DNA from: Chrysaora quinquecirrha
Taxonomy: Eukaryota > Cnidaria > Scyphozoa > Semaeostomeae > Pelagiidae
Assembly (NCBI GenBank): GCA_014526335.1
Contig: JACTAT010000039.1
Location: 4,264,202 to 4,328,201, forward strand
DNA length: 64,000 nucleotides
Reading direction: 5' to 3'
Shown: positions 46,801 to 54,500 of the stretch, piece by piece
Layout: each line of letters starts with the position of its first letter
How positions within the stretch are numbered: the first letter of the stretch is position 1
Notes under the pieces: model-generated
Databases searched by the model: none
Told to the model about the DNA's origin: nothing
The model's input: the letters and a program-made list of their open reading frames with translations, nothing else
Program-made: the position numbers and the translations under genes

Positions 46801-49800
46801 GTTTCTGCACCAAGCACAGGGGAAGGGCTATTGCCAACCGTTAACACATTAAAAACCTGCATTAAATCAAAAAATGGTATAATAGTGCTTACCTTCTCTT
46901 ATAGTAAGATGAAAACCCTTTCTAATAGTTGTTTTTCCATCTGTCGCAATGCATTCATACAATCCATTAGAACGTCCAACAAAAGGGTCGGATCATCAGT
47001 ACTCCACCTCCTCTCCATTTTATATCATAAGGTGGTGGCTTTGTGATCAATCTCCCATTGACTGCCCATGTGAAAGTTACCTTTTTACTTTCAGTTTCAT
47101 TAACTGTACACACAAGGTATACTCCATTGTATTTCTTTGCATAGGTATGGTTTGATGGAGTTATCTGCATCTTCATGCCTACAAGGTAAAAATAGAAGAA
47201 TCATAATCAGTTTCAAGGATAAATGATAAGGGACTGCTATGAATTACGATGCAGAAATATTCAGTCAAGTACAATACAGTAATCAACTTTCATAAAACAG
47301 AACAATTAATTTCAGCTATATATTGTCCGTATTAAAAGGGGTTAATTCCAGTTCATCTGAAATGATCTGAACTTTGGGGCTTGATGAAACAAGCTTTATC
47401 TAATGACCAAATATAGCAAACATATACCTGATATCTGAAAAATGAGATGCTGAGCCACAAAGCTGTGTAACCTAAGATTCTGCATCTATGACCTGACAGA
47501 TTTGTTAACCTAGCTCTAACAATCTGATGGATTAGAATATGAAAAGAAAATTTTAACTGTAAGTCTAATTTTCCAAAATGTTCAACAAAATTTAGTATCT
47601 AGGTCTTAGTATCAGGTCATTAATGAGATGACAGCATTAAAAAATAGAGAATCTTGAGGATACAATACTAATGGTAGAGCCAGAAAGTGAATTTTTGGTT
47701 TTTTCAAAATGCCTTTCCAAATCCCTGGTTTAGTTCCATGGTTGCCTGTGGTTTCAAACTTTCTATAAATAGCTTACTTCAGAGACCCCAAGGGCTCAAG
47801 AACTGGGTTGTCAAACTGTGGAACAGGGAGAATGTGAAACCCCCTTAGTCTGCAGGGTATGCACCATCTTAATGATATCTTGAGTAAACCATAAAAACGA
47901 AACTATTCAAGGGACAATTTACTCCTCGGATATCTCGTAGACTTTTGCTTAAAATCCTATTGTTTTCATGGAGATCCTTTGGAAATCTTTCCGCTTTAAC
48001 GGAAATTTCATGTGCCTTTTGATGAATGAAATGCCCCACAAAATTACTGCTACATGGACACAAAAACGATTTTAACAAAGACTTTTCAGCACAACAATAG
48101 GTACTTCTTTTCACCACATCATTTCATAGAAAATATCTCTAACGTCCCGGTTGCACATTGGCCTCTTGCCTGCCATACGCAGTCTTTGCCGAATTTAGCA
48201 TGAACTAGGTTGAAAAAAAGCTTTTGAGTGTGCCCGAAAATGTTTCCGCTGTTCATCGCAATTTTGAAGTTTTGTGCAACTCAAAAGGTACAGTATTCAC
48301 AAACTAGGTCCATGACCCTTAAATGAAACATGTCTTTTAGCTCGTGGAAAGTGATGAAAGTTTAAAACATATCAAAATACAATAATTCTTAAGTCAATTA
48401 TGGATTCTGCCTGGAATCTTTCAGGGCAAAGGTGGTGTCCTTAAGGTGCTGTGAGGTACTGAAATGACAAAGCAAGCCACAACATGATGATAATAGAACT
48501 TTCTTTCAAGTTTTTAAACTATTTTCGAGATCTAATTCATTGAAGAAAGCCTCCGTAGATTGATCTTTAGTAATCTTGAAATAGTGTTGACGAGTTAAAA
48601 GAACATTGTCTCGAAGCTGGTGTGTCATTTCCCGTTTTGGTTTGGTTTTGTTCCAAAGGATAAGTTGTCTGAGTGACAGAAGTACATATGACAATATCCA
48701 ATCCGATTCAATATAGCAATGACGGCTTTCTGAGAAAGCCAGGGAACACCAGAAACACAAGGCTTTCCTAAAACCCTAAAACAACACTTTGAGCAGAGAG
48801 AGGGCCGACCATTGAGAACAGCAGAGGGGCTGAGATAATTGTGGTTTTAATAAGGGGGCAAGCAAATACCAGGTCCTAAGAAAATCTGGCGCGATTGGCC
48901 AACCCAATTCGTCAAAAAGTGGGGAAATATTAGCGATTCTCTAGAAAGTCGGCAAGATTTTTTATCTTTAGCAGGGTGACTCCTCTTTGCCCTCCCTCTC
49001 AGTTTATAAAGAAAGCAATTATGCTCGAAATTCTTTTGTTTTGCATGGACTTTATACTTGTCACGTGAGATGGCACTCCAGGAAAACAAAGCATCGGGGG
49101 GGCAAAATTTAAGTGTTCGGGTAATCGAAAGAGTAGTAAGGGATTTCAATGACTAAAAGACTTGGCAAACCTGGCAAACACTCAATTTACAAACATTTCC
49201 ATATTCCTGCAAAATTAATCTCAATATTACCACGGAGTAAACAACTTTATCACTCAGACCGACCATTGTTCTCCTGAGCACACAGTTCTAAAAGCATTCG
49301 AGGTATTGGTCTGATGACAAGCACTGCCGCATTGTATGTCAATAACGGACCACAATATCTACAATTTTGTAATTCATCGAAAACACGCCAAATCTCCAAA
49401 TTCCTTAATTGTGCAATGGAAATGGTAAATAATATTGTAAAAAACATCTTCAAAATATTTTCAGATTGTAAATCTTTTTCTAAAGCCCTGACTTTAACCA
49501 AAATGTATTTTGCGCTTTGAAGAAAAGTTGTTGATAATATTTTTTAGGTCCTGTGGTAGAGAAAATGCTGTTTGAAAGTCGAAAGTCGGGAAGGTGGGGC
49601 CAGTCGGGTCGGGCTTAAAACGCCAGGTTACCAATGAGGGTGAGGGGAGCCATGGGAGGGAGGGGAACTGGGGTTTATTGTTGGACTTCTGCCAAAGAGA
49701 AAATTCACTCAAAGCGATCCTCCTGGTTGTTACATGCCTTGCCTAGCAGATATTTTATCAACTTTTTACTGAGAGTTAATCCACTTTCAGCTTTGACGGA

Positions 49801-50410
49801 ATTCTCATTTGTCGAAGGATGTTGCGGGTTCTCGACTTGATGAACCAAAAACAAGTCAAGGCATTTTGAACTCGAAGTTGTTTTCAACTAGGAAAGTTGT
49901 TTTTTAAAATCGATCAAAAAAGTTCTTGTTTGCTGAAAATTAACCTATTCATCAAGGAATTAACTTTTTGCAAAATATTAATCGCTTTTTCTCTGAGGAT
50001 TTATCATTTGTGTGTGCTAAAATATGCTAAAATAAAATCCCAAGGTTGCACGACTGCACGACACCCGATTTCAAAATCACACAAAACACTTTATAAAACT
50101 AAACGGAAAAATATCAAGTAATTGTAATAAAAATAAAAACATTCGCATTACGAGTCTTTCAAGTTTTCGAACAATAATAATAACATCAGACTCATTCAGT
50201 TGACACCATACAGTTCGTATACAAAACAAACGCTTGCTCGGGGACCGTTACTGACGAAAATCGCCCACTCACTCGTGAAGAAGCAGGAGATTAAATTTGG
50301 TAGTATCGTAGGCCATCAACAAAAATTCAACTCACCTAAAACATTACTGCTTTGAAGGGCAATAACACCAAGAACAGCCAAAGAACGAGTAATTCTTCAA
50401 CTCTGGCCAT
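22623..50410 (-). CDS. PTPRF/PTPRD/PTPRS-like: LAR-type (type IIa) receptor protein tyrosine phosphatase, 28 coding exons
   Basis: This receptor dephosphorylates phosphotyrosine at the plasma membrane. LAR-family members act in cell adhesion, axon guidance and synapse formation. The product is about 1934 aa (human LAR about 1907): signal peptide, three Ig domains (to about residue 306), eight FNIII domains (about 307-1110), a juxtamembrane region with RIRR, a membrane helix (about 1284-1306), phosphatase D1 (about 1370-1672) and D2 (about 1673-1934). D1 keeps KNRY, WPD and [10 protein letters not shown] and should be active. D2 has HSNTGVGRTG and FHK for WPD and should be inactive. The THPPIPV and SIDPG motifs before D1 are typical of type IIa. 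Nearly all ectodomain exons are phase 1-1, the classic pattern of shuffled Ig/FN modules. Exons 1, 2, 3 and 16 are each one base off frame, at or near short homopolymers (see findings). All others join perfectly. Confidence 0.95.
23489..23610. repeat. TAGACTTATTAC family copy with CAACAA core
   Basis: TTAGACTTATTACCTGATTC opens it; GCTGGACGCTCAAACTAACG and ACAACAACAA follow. A close relative is at 54432-54500. Confidence 0.6.
23671..23825 (-). CDS. PTPRF/PTPRD/PTPRS-like: Receptor exon 27: degenerate D2 WPD loop and P-loop start
   Basis: [20 protein letters not shown] replaces WPD with FHK (23775-23783). The exon ends ILVHS with a Ser codon AGC (23673-23675) where the nucleophile Cys should be. 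Confidence 0.95.
24270..24395 (-). CDS. PTPRF/PTPRD/PTPRS-like: Receptor exon 26: D2
   Basis: [20 protein letters not shown] then [12 protein letters not shown], matching the CHQYWP...REFKVTDAR pattern of LAR D2. Confidence 0.96.
24863..25085. repeat. TTAAGGCC-ended MITE, copy 1
   Basis: Starts TTAAGGCCTATTTCCACTAC with TTCGCATTCGCTGTTCGC-like inner box, and ends AATGCGAACGAAATGGAAAT. The ends are inverted. It lies in receptor intron 25 and its right part abuts exon 25. Confidence 0.75.
25181..25315 (-). CDS. PTPRF/PTPRD/PTPRS-like: Receptor exon 25: D2
   Basis: [20 protein letters not shown] then [20 protein letters not shown]. Confidence 0.96.
25823..25899 (-). CDS. PTPRF/PTPRD/PTPRS-like: Receptor exon 24: D2
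   Basis: [20 protein letters not shown] then ASHVD, close to LAR D2. The exon is 77 bases, phase 1 to 0. Confidence 0.95.
26027..26120 (-). CDS. PTPRF/PTPRD/PTPRS-like: Receptor exon 23: D2 start
   Basis: [20 protein letters not shown] then ILP aligns with the NKFKNRLVNIMP segment of LAR D2. The first residues after the acceptor are less certain. Confidence 0.85.
26937..27083 (-). CDS. PTPRF/PTPRD/PTPRS-like: Receptor exon 22: end of D1 and linker
   Basis: [20 protein letters not shown] supplies the Q-loop glutamine and last helix; [20 protein letters not shown] begins the link to D2. Confidence 0.94.
27185..27419. repeat. TTAAGGCC-ended MITE, copy 2
   Basis: Starts AAGGCCCATTTCCACTTCGT and ends ACGAAATGGAAATAGGCCTT. 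Inner boxes are shared with copy 1. The TTAA at the outer end suggests a piggyBac-like target, which is an inference. Confidence 0.75.
27680..27815 (-). CDS. PTPRF/PTPRD/PTPRS-like: Receptor exon 21: D1 P-loop
   Basis: Completes the signature as [20 protein letters not shown], then [16 protein letters not shown]. All P-loop residues are present. Confidence 0.97.
28335..28489 (-). CDS. PTPRF/PTPRD/PTPRS-like: Receptor exon 20: D1 WPD loop and catalytic Cys
   Basis: [20 protein letters not shown] holds the WPD general acid (28433-28441). The exon ends at MVHC with the nucleophile codon TGC at 28337-28339, splitting the signature after Cys. Confidence 0.97.
28556..28692. repeat. TAGACTTATTAC family copy with both ends
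   Basis: Left end GTAGACCTATTACAAGAGTC and right end GTACTCGTGTAATAAGTCC are inverted. The spacer is about 95 bp. Confidence 0.65.
28907..29026 (-). CDS. PTPRF/PTPRD/PTPRS-like: Receptor exon 19: D1
   Basis: [20 protein letters not shown], then a segment ending AKRTFEINH. KCxQYWP is canonical. The exon is 120 bases, phase 0-0. Confidence 0.96.
29160..29410. repeat. GATCCG-rich element
   Basis: CTCGTTTAGACGGCAACAGA opens a stretch in which GGATCCG/GATCCGTTT recurs about eight times, ending near GATCCGTTTAAACGCAATGA. The multiple GGATCC boxes are on both strands. Boundaries are uncertain. Confidence 0.5.
29746..29880 (-). CDS. PTPRF/PTPRD/PTPRS-like: Receptor exon 18: D1
   Basis: [50 protein letters not shown] and DFW are canonical. 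The exon is 135 bases, phase 0-0. Confidence 0.96.
30205..30245. repeat. GGCC-AAACGATCAAACATTG family fragment
   Basis: GGCCTGGCCAGACGATCAAA then CATTGTTTGTCAAACA, one terminus only. Confidence 0.5.
30286..30359 (-). CDS. PTPRF/PTPRD/PTPRS-like: Receptor exon 17: D1
   Basis: [20 protein letters not shown] then NFID. The usual SDYINANYID reads [10 protein letters not shown] here, a mild departure. Confidence 0.95.
30983..31069 (-). CDS. PTPRF/PTPRD/PTPRS-like: Receptor exon 16: D1 start, with frameshift
   Basis: SIDPGK in one frame and [12 protein letters not shown] in another are both family-conserved (KNRY is the phosphotyrosine-loop motif). The exon has 87 bases where 88 are needed. One extra A in the AAAA run (31051-31054 on the plus strand as TTTT) restores both the frame and the exact spacing seen in human LAR. 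Confidence 0.88.
31333..31450. repeat. TAGACTCGCTACA-type copy of the TAGACT family
   Basis: GTAGCGAGTCTA closes the right side; TGTAATTGTTGTTGTTCAGG lies inside. Another TAGACTCGCTACA end occurs near 37725. Confidence 0.5.
31494..31728 (-). CDS. PTPRF/PTPRD/PTPRS-like: Receptor exon 15: cytoplasmic wedge region
   Basis: [20 protein letters not shown] followed by [20 protein letters not shown] matches the PVELRR...SHPPIP segment that precedes D1 in type IIa phosphatases. Confidence 0.95.
31815..31890 (+). repeat. tRNA-like SINE fragment
   Basis: TAGCTCGGTGG resembles an RNA polymerase III A box, and GGTTCAAAATCC resembles a B box with one extra A. No cloverleaf with a paired acceptor stem is visible, so a tRNA-derived SINE fragment is more likely than a tRNA gene. 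Confidence 0.5.
31984..32478 (-). CDS. PTPRF/PTPRD/PTPRS-like: Receptor exon 14: juxtamembrane region, furin-like site and membrane helix
   Basis: [17 protein letters not shown] leads to KNKRIRRSS, a proprotein-convertase consensus at 32376-32387. A lysine- and asparagine-rich stalk follows, then the membrane helix [20 protein letters not shown] with a basic stop-transfer YFKR. LAR-family receptors are known to be cleaved at such a site into non-covalently associated subunits. Confidence 0.95.
32536..33118. repeat. Degenerate TTAG microsatellite in receptor intron 13
   Basis: Nearly 600 bp of TTAGTTAG with many substitutions, occupying most of the intron between exons 13 and 14. Confidence 0.95.
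33197..33296 (-). CDS. PTPRF/PTPRD/PTPRS-like: Receptor exon 13: start of the juxtamembrane ectodomain
   Basis: [20 protein letters not shown] and [14 protein letters not shown] begin a ninth, FN-like membrane-proximal module. The exon is 100 bases, phase 1 to 2. Confidence 0.9.
33401..33611 (-). CDS. PTPRF/PTPRD/PTPRS-like: Receptor exon 12: second half of FNIII domain 8
   Basis: [20 protein letters not shown] and [20 protein letters not shown] complete the domain; it ends in phase 1. Confidence 0.92.
33761..33870 (-). CDS. PTPRF/PTPRD/PTPRS-like: Receptor exon 11: first half of FNIII domain 8
   Basis: [36 protein letters not shown], then a GTATTT donor in phase 0. Confidence 0.9.
33991..34717 (-). 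CDS. PTPRF/PTPRD/PTPRS-like: Receptor exon 10: end of FNIII 5, FNIII 6 and FNIII 7
   Basis: Opens with [20 protein letters not shown] (end of FN5). FN6 follows ([32 protein letters not shown]), then FN7 ([40 protein letters not shown]). At 727 bases it is the longest exon. Introns between FN6 and FN7 have been lost or never existed. Confidence 0.95.
34785..35092. repeat. Degenerate TTAG microsatellite in receptor intron 9
   Basis: About 300 bp of TTAG-type repeat between exons 9 and 10. Confidence 0.93.
35198..35397 (-). CDS. PTPRF/PTPRD/PTPRS-like: Receptor exon 9: first half of FNIII domain 5
   Basis: [40 protein letters not shown], ending FGAHHR in phase 0. The intron splits the domain between its C'/E strands. 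Confidence 0.93.
35466..35655. repeat. GGGCGTGT-ended foldback element
   Basis: Left end GGGCGTGTCCTTCTGAA and right end AGAAAAACACGCCC are inverted. The interior has AAAACCTTCC/AAGGTTTTGGAG boxes. Related to 19815-20147 and 43566-43750. Confidence 0.7.
36207..36503 (-). CDS. PTPRF/PTPRD/PTPRS-like: Receptor exon 8: FNIII domain 4
   Basis: [40 protein letters not shown] and [20 protein letters not shown]. The exon is 297 bases, phase 1-1, with a GTAAGG donor. Confidence 0.94.
37359..37640 (-). CDS. PTPRF/PTPRD/PTPRS-like: Receptor exon 7: FNIII domain 3
   Basis: [39 protein letters not shown] and [20 protein letters not shown]. The exon is 282 bases, phase 1-1. Confidence 0.94.
38274..38870. 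repeat. Mariner/Tc1-like MITE, 597 bp, with TA duplications
   Basis: Ends CAGGGTGGCCCAAAAAAAGG and CTCTTTTTGGGCCACCCTG are inverted, and TA flanks both sides. The end sequence and TA target fit the IS630-Tc1-mariner superfamily. No transposase is present. Confidence 0.85.
39069..40018. repeat. Satellite-like array, unit about 180 bp
   Basis: Units contain GTTCGTTCAAAGAAA, AACAGAAATTATACACAACC and CTATTGCCCTGCCTTTCAGT. Unit starts near 39069, 39247, 39647 and 39835 give spacings of 178 and 188 bp around a degraded middle. Confidence 0.8.
40448..40532. repeat. ATC microsatellite
   Basis: ATCATC runs with interruptions. Part of the duplicated block that also includes 41424-41740. Confidence 0.85.
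40762..41025 (+). repeat. Direct duplication, copy 1
   Basis: Shares GAACATAATAGATGGCCGCC and the following 240 bp with 43218-43490. Both end in ATTTGCATAA. Confidence 0.8.
41043..41322. repeat. 280-bp element with perfect 22-bp inverted ends and an internal hairpin
   Basis: Ends TTTACCTTGACACCCGCGAT and ATCGCGGGTGTCAAGGTAAA (20 of 22 bases shown) are perfectly inverted. Between them lies the hairpin at 41113-41184, a short TTAAAAGGCAGC direct repeat and another CCATCGTGGGTGTCA box. No coding role is evident. Confidence 0.85.
41113..41184. repeat. Perfect 26-bp hairpin, 20-base loop
   Basis: The arms 41113-41138 and 41159-41184 (core TTTCGCTAGAGTCCGGGAGG) pair without mismatch. Confidence 0.95.
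41424..41740. repeat. Long ATC/ATA microsatellite
   Basis: About 300 bp of ATCATC with interruptions. Confidence 0.93.
42281..43200. repeat. Inverted pair of AAAACCAGCC-rich sequences
   Basis: Left part 42290-42420 has TTACCAAAAACGCGAAACAA and CCCAAAACCAGCCAA. Right part 43098-43200 is its approximate reverse complement (GGCTGGTTTTGGGTTGTTTC, CGCGTTTTAGTAAGCAC). The block appears to be an insertion into the second copy of the 40.4-41.0 kb duplication. Confidence 0.65.
43218..43490 (+). repeat. Direct duplication, copy 2
   Basis: Partner of 40762-41025, about 2.45 kb away, with clear divergence. Confidence 0.8.
43566..43750. repeat. Foldback relative of 35466-35655
   Basis: GAAGGCTACCGATAAAGAAC and TGGTTTAGAAGAACGAGCC match the right part of 35466-35655. 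The left part is weaker. Confidence 0.5.
43869..44162 (-). CDS. PTPRF/PTPRD/PTPRS-like: Receptor exon 6: FNIII domain 2
   Basis: [40 protein letters not shown] and [18 protein letters not shown] mark a full FNIII domain, phase 1-1. Confidence 0.94.
44335..44420. repeat. TAGACTTATTAC family copy
   Basis: Ends GGGACTCAGGTAATAAGTCTA and includes GTTTGAGCGATCTCA, as in the 8836 copy. Confidence 0.55.
44425..44495. repeat. Dispersed repeat shared with 46575-46655
   Basis: ATCAAAGGAGTGTCTGTATG and CTAATTCGAGGGACAG recur at 46575-46655 with a few changes. Both copies are in receptor introns. Confidence 0.7.
44517..44736. repeat. GGCC-AAACGATCAAACATTG family, long divergent copy
   Basis: CGTTTGGCCTAATAACAAAA opens a 220-bp block with inner boxes similar to 63117-63386 (GCTCG...CGTCAAGCAACATTG). 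Confidence 0.5.
45147..45437 (-). CDS. PTPRF/PTPRD/PTPRS-like: Receptor exon 5: FNIII domain 1
   Basis: [21 protein letters not shown], then [30 protein letters not shown]: a complete fibronectin type III domain in one 291-base, phase 1-1 exon. Confidence 0.94.
45545..45799 (-). CDS. PTPRF/PTPRD/PTPRS-like: Receptor exon 4: Ig domain 3
   Basis: [20 protein letters not shown] and [16 protein letters not shown] give the Cys-Trp-Cys core of an Ig domain. The exon is 255 bases, phase 1-1. Confidence 0.93.
46088..46389 (-). CDS. PTPRF/PTPRD/PTPRS-like: Receptor exon 3: Ig domain 2
   Basis: Has [35 protein letters not shown] and [17 protein letters not shown], a clear I-set Ig domain. It ends AAG before GTTTTT in phase 0, while exon 4 needs phase 1. 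The exon is 302 bases and 303 would fit. The suspect site is the AAAAA run (46089-46093). Confidence 0.88.
46575..46655. repeat. Dispersed repeat shared with 44425-44495
   Basis: GTCAAAGGAGTGTCTGCACG and ATAATTCGAGGGACGG. It is followed at 46684-46745 by a GATAGATA microsatellite. Confidence 0.7.
46893..47178 (-). CDS. PTPRF/PTPRD/PTPRS-like: Receptor exon 2: Ig domain 1, with frameshift
   Basis: Shows [20 protein letters not shown] and, after the break, [17 protein letters not shown], which are the two halves of an Ig fold with both Cys and the Trp. The exon is 286 bases where 285 is needed. The frame breaks at TTTT (46981-46984 on the plus strand as AAAA). The domain is divergent and lacks the basic Lys-rich loop found in vertebrate LAR Ig1. 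Confidence 0.85.
47179..50335 (-). other. Receptor intron 1
   Basis: Holds the repeat at 47905-48015. No further Ig-like exon was found. Confidence 0.55.
47905..48015 (+). repeat. Dispersed repeat shared with 18728-18830
   Basis: GGGACAATTTACTCCTCGG and CCTATTGTTTTCATGGAGAT align with the TCEANC2 intron copy. Confidence 0.6.
50336..50410 (-). CDS. PTPRF/PTPRD/PTPRS-like: Receptor exon 1: start codon and signal peptide
   Basis: ATG in a good context (AAGATGG) opens [20 protein letters not shown], a textbook signal peptide, followed by a GTGAGT donor. In the ATG frame the exon is 75 bases and ends in TAG; exon 2 requires 76. One missing base, for example in the AAA or CCC run near 50351-50359, would restore phase. 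Alternatively the true first exon lies elsewhere. Confidence 0.6.
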   Translation of the reverse strand: MARVEELLVLWLFLVLLPFKAVMF

Positions 50411-53400
50411 CTTCTCTTTGAAAATTGGTTATTTAACTGCTCAGAATCGCCAGGTTTCCAGTATCGAGCAGTCCAAACTGTCCTTCATGAAATCAACTTT
50501 TAAAACGGATATGATCGTCAAAAGATTTCCTGTCCACTCAACTTTAAGTTTATGATCAGCTGTAAAACAGAGAAATAAAGTTGAAATATATTGAAAATCT
50601 TCGAATATATACTATATTTAGTAGAAAACTACTTTAGGAATAGTGTTTTCACCTTCTCTTTACAACACAGCAAATACTTTTGTCTTGTACATCAAATCGA
50701 TCAACCATGGACCTTCGGCCTCCGCCTTGTTGAAAACACGCATGCATCAATGATTAATTTGCATAAATTAATATTCGATCGAACTGACAAACAACATTCA
50801 ATTCAATGAACAATGGAATGAATTGATGCAATTCAATTGGACACAGACATAAACAAAATTTTCTGGTTGTTTTTTCAATCGGTTTGCGCCAGATAAAAAC
50901 CCCATAAAAACACTTGCCGAAATTTGCAACCTGTTAGTCAATATTATCAATTATTATTATTTTCAAGATATATTTCATTGACTGGCGACAGGAATTCAAA
51001 CAAAAGCATTTCACTGGATTTTTAGTGATTTTCGTGAGAACAATAGGATTTCCAGCAAATGTACGGGATTCTAAGGAAGGGATTTTCCTTCGGTTAAGCA
51101 TCTTGGATTTTTTGCAGATTTTGCACACAATTACACCTACACGCAGCATAAGGGCCCAAGCAAGGGGGCAACTCGATTAACCCCCTTCTGGACCCTCCTG
51201 CTTCAACCCCCAAATGAAATCCATTTGAACATAGATTTCTAGGGATTTCCAAGGATATCTTGTAGGGTTAAAACGGAGGACATCTTGTAGGGATTGAGGT
51301 TTGATCCAAAAATTATTCCTGATTCTTTTCCAGATGTACCAGACTGGACAATCAAAAGATGGGAATCTTGGTTTGGACCTGAAATTTTCTTTCCATTCCA
51401 TGCCTTCCCCAGAGTGCAGTGTTAGGGGAGTATTATTTCGAAAATCTATAAAATCCTCTTATTTTGCTTTTAGATGAATAATATTGAAATGAAAGGAAAG
51501 AAACAAAGAGACTAAATGATCATCTTTTGGGGGATTTTGACTCACACTTGAAGAGAATAATCTTTGTACTTCATAACAAAGAAACAGAGTTCGAAATACA
51601 TTCATAATCGAAGGCTCATCCCTTCACAAGGCACAAGGCTGAAGAAAGAAATGCAAAAAGTTACTCTGAGCTTTCTTACGTAATCGCGCTGTTGTTACAG
51701 CAAGGGCTGTGAGAGATTCAGATGATCTAAATAAAGGCAAAATAACGCTATGAACTTAGCAAGAGACGGAATTTGAACTGCGAGAATATCGAGGTCAATG
51801 TATTTTCAGAAATCTTTAACTGTGATGACAATGCTACAGAGAGCTTTCTGCACCGTCGTTTCGTTTTCAGGGGCAGTGATTTACCAGGTGGGGGTAGACA
51901 TTGGTGTGCCAAATCCGAGGAACCGGGGGGCAATTTTTCAGAAATAAACACTCGGTTACAGTACATCTTTAAATACAGTAATTGTTTTTTTCTTCACTTT
52001 GCTACGACGGCTCTCAGATTGTGACTTTTAAACCAACTGCAGAAAACAACAGATTTTGGAAACACTTCCGACTTCCCCCTAAAGATTTTTATCCCATATA
52101 TTTCTGGCCAAATTACTGTACGAGACCAATTCTTTCTCTTCAATTCTTGGAGAAGTGGGGTTCCCTTCCCCATGGTAACACTACTGGGGGTTGATAGTGG
52201 TACTGCTCTCATCAGACATACATAACTGTTAACTCCTTAAAAAGTAGCACACTTCGTTCTATTGATTGGACTTCTATTTTGCATTCATCTTTCAACTTCC
52301 ACTACAATAGTACCATATAAGGAAGAAGCTGTCAATTCCTTCAAGTCCCGTTAGCTTTTCGTTTCCTTTTGAAGTCAACTCGAGGCTGGAGGTTAGTGTA
52401 CCGGAGAAGATTACCAAATAAAGTATTTCACAAAAGATTAAATCCGTTATAAATCTAAAAATAATCATCCATTTATATTTATGTACACTTCCTCTATTTT
52501 TAGTATATATGAGCCATTCGACACAAATAAATATGCTATAAATAATACTGCTTACTTTATTGAGCAGATATTAGTTATGTCAAGGTTATCAGCACCCAAT
52601 TTATGATCTAAAAGTGGCTTTTGCGTTTCGTGAGAATTTTTATATTTACAATTTCAATTTCAAAACTTAGCATGCCCTAATTAAATCAGCATTTCTTGCA
52701 TTTTTTCATCTCAGACGGGAACAAATAAGACATTTTAATTAGAATGGTGTTGCGTGCAGAACTCGTGTGGCCAAAACAACAGAAAAGGCAGCTTCGAACA
52801 AGGAAAAGAAACCAAATGCAGAGCGTCCTCAAGGCCTCAGTGCAACCTGGTCCACCGAACTCGAAATTCGACCCCAAGATTGCCTTCCCTCATCCTCTCA
52901 AACGTAAAACCTGACTGACCTACCAAGACAACTTTTCGTTTGGTAGGCCTAGCTAATTCTAATATGATGTACAGTATTTACGTTTAAAATCTACAAAGTA
53001 CTGTAAATGATTGAATTGAATTGAAAAATTAAACTGGTCTTGGGATAAACACAAATTTTTGACCGCCCTGGGTGGCAGAAATTTGAATGGGTGGCTAAAA
53101 TGGCAAGGGAAACTAAATCGTTCGCACTTCTCCAAGAAAACTGCTCCAAAGCAAAGGCGCTTCTTGATACAAATGTGTAAAAGGATGTTTATTTTGGACA
53201 ACAAGTATCCATTTCCTCGTGTACCGTTATGTTTTTAGCTAGGTAAACAACCGGACGTTGCACTGCTGTATACCTTTAATTTCTGAGCAAACTAAATCAA
53301 TTAAAAGGAACAAATAATGCTTGTGCCAAGTGTTAGCACACAGTCACTACAAGAAAGCTATTCATTATCTTCTGTCGAGCAGCCAGGGTTTGACTCAACA

Positions 53401-54430
53401 GAAAATTACGACAGAGCTAAATATGGCCTCAAGCTCAACCTGTCCCTTACGAAATGGCCTAGCAAGTTCATTACTATTTACAGTGCACTTTTTTTAATAA
53501 GTAAACAAACTTGCCTCACCAAATAGCCCAAATAGCAAAGAGTAGGCTGTGTCAACCAAGGACAAGGCTAGTTCTAGCCCTAATAAGACCACCACCATCT
53601 AAAAACAACCCTTACCGTATTAACGGAGCGGAATTTCGCGCCTAAAAAGCCAAAATCTTTCTGTTTAAGGGTTAACCTTTTCACGCAGATCTCCTTCGCC
53701 ATTTTGCATGTCCCGTTTATATAGCTATTAGTGGCGAATCTAGCCAGAAGAAACCCAGGTTCTTGAAGCAAATATTAACGGACAATGGTAAATGGAGTGC
53801 ACCTTCAAATTAAGATATGAGCCAAAACATCATTTCATTAAAAATTTAGGATTGTCGCGCGAAGGCAGACCGAAAGGTGATTTGACAGTGAAAAATCAGT
53901 CGAGTTTTGATAGATAACTTTTCAGTGACAGCGTGATGAACGAAGGCATCGCCGCTTTTCCGCTTAACAAAGCCGGCGTTTGCTTTATTGCCCACCGCTC
54001 CATAGCAGCAACACTCTGCAGTTCAGTGTGATACCTTCTTACCGCAATTATCGTCAGAGCCTCTTTATTCATTCAGAATTATGTTATAATTTCATCAGAT
54101 ATGTGTTACATACTCATTGAGTTATTCCACTCTAGGCATAGATTTTCCTATGCCTCACGGAGATCGTAATTTGGTACACTCTTCGTAATGTTGTAAAAGA
54201 TAAGGGTAAGAGGCCTGCTTGGCCTTGATACAGTACCTTGATATAAAAAAGTAAACAGTAACTTGTTGATCCGTTTCAAGTTTGTTAGAGAGCTGGGGCG
54301 GAGTGGAAGGAGAGAGGGAGACTGGAAGCTATCGACGAATGTTTATCACAGTAGTAGCGAAGGCCACACTTTTGATTCACGGCAAAAGTCGTAGATTCGT
54401 TTCCAGCCCTCCACACACCACACCACAGTA
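50411..54430. other. Upstream flank of the receptor gene, no gene recognised
   Basis: No exon is supported. The receptor promoter and any 5' UTR exon should be in or beyond the first part, but I cannot place them. A GGATTTCC-rich stretch near 51190-51290 resembles the 18728 repeat. Confidence 0.4.
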
Positions 54431-54431
54431 T

Positions 54432-54500
54432 AGACTTACTACATGAGTCGTAGTTATCGCTATTGAATTGAATTGCTGGACGCACAAACTGACTGAAGCG
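54432..54500. repeat. TAGACTTACTACA family copy
   Basis: TAGACTTACTACATGAGTCG then AGTTATCGCTATTGAATTGA and GCTGGACGCACAAACTGACT, nearly the same as 23489-23610. Confidence 0.65.

Noticed and set aside
22623..50410. Receptor phosphatase as a pseudogene
   Set aside because: Twenty-four exons are intact with consistent phases and D1 has all catalytic residues. The four one-base problems sit at or near short homopolymers and no other lesion is seen.
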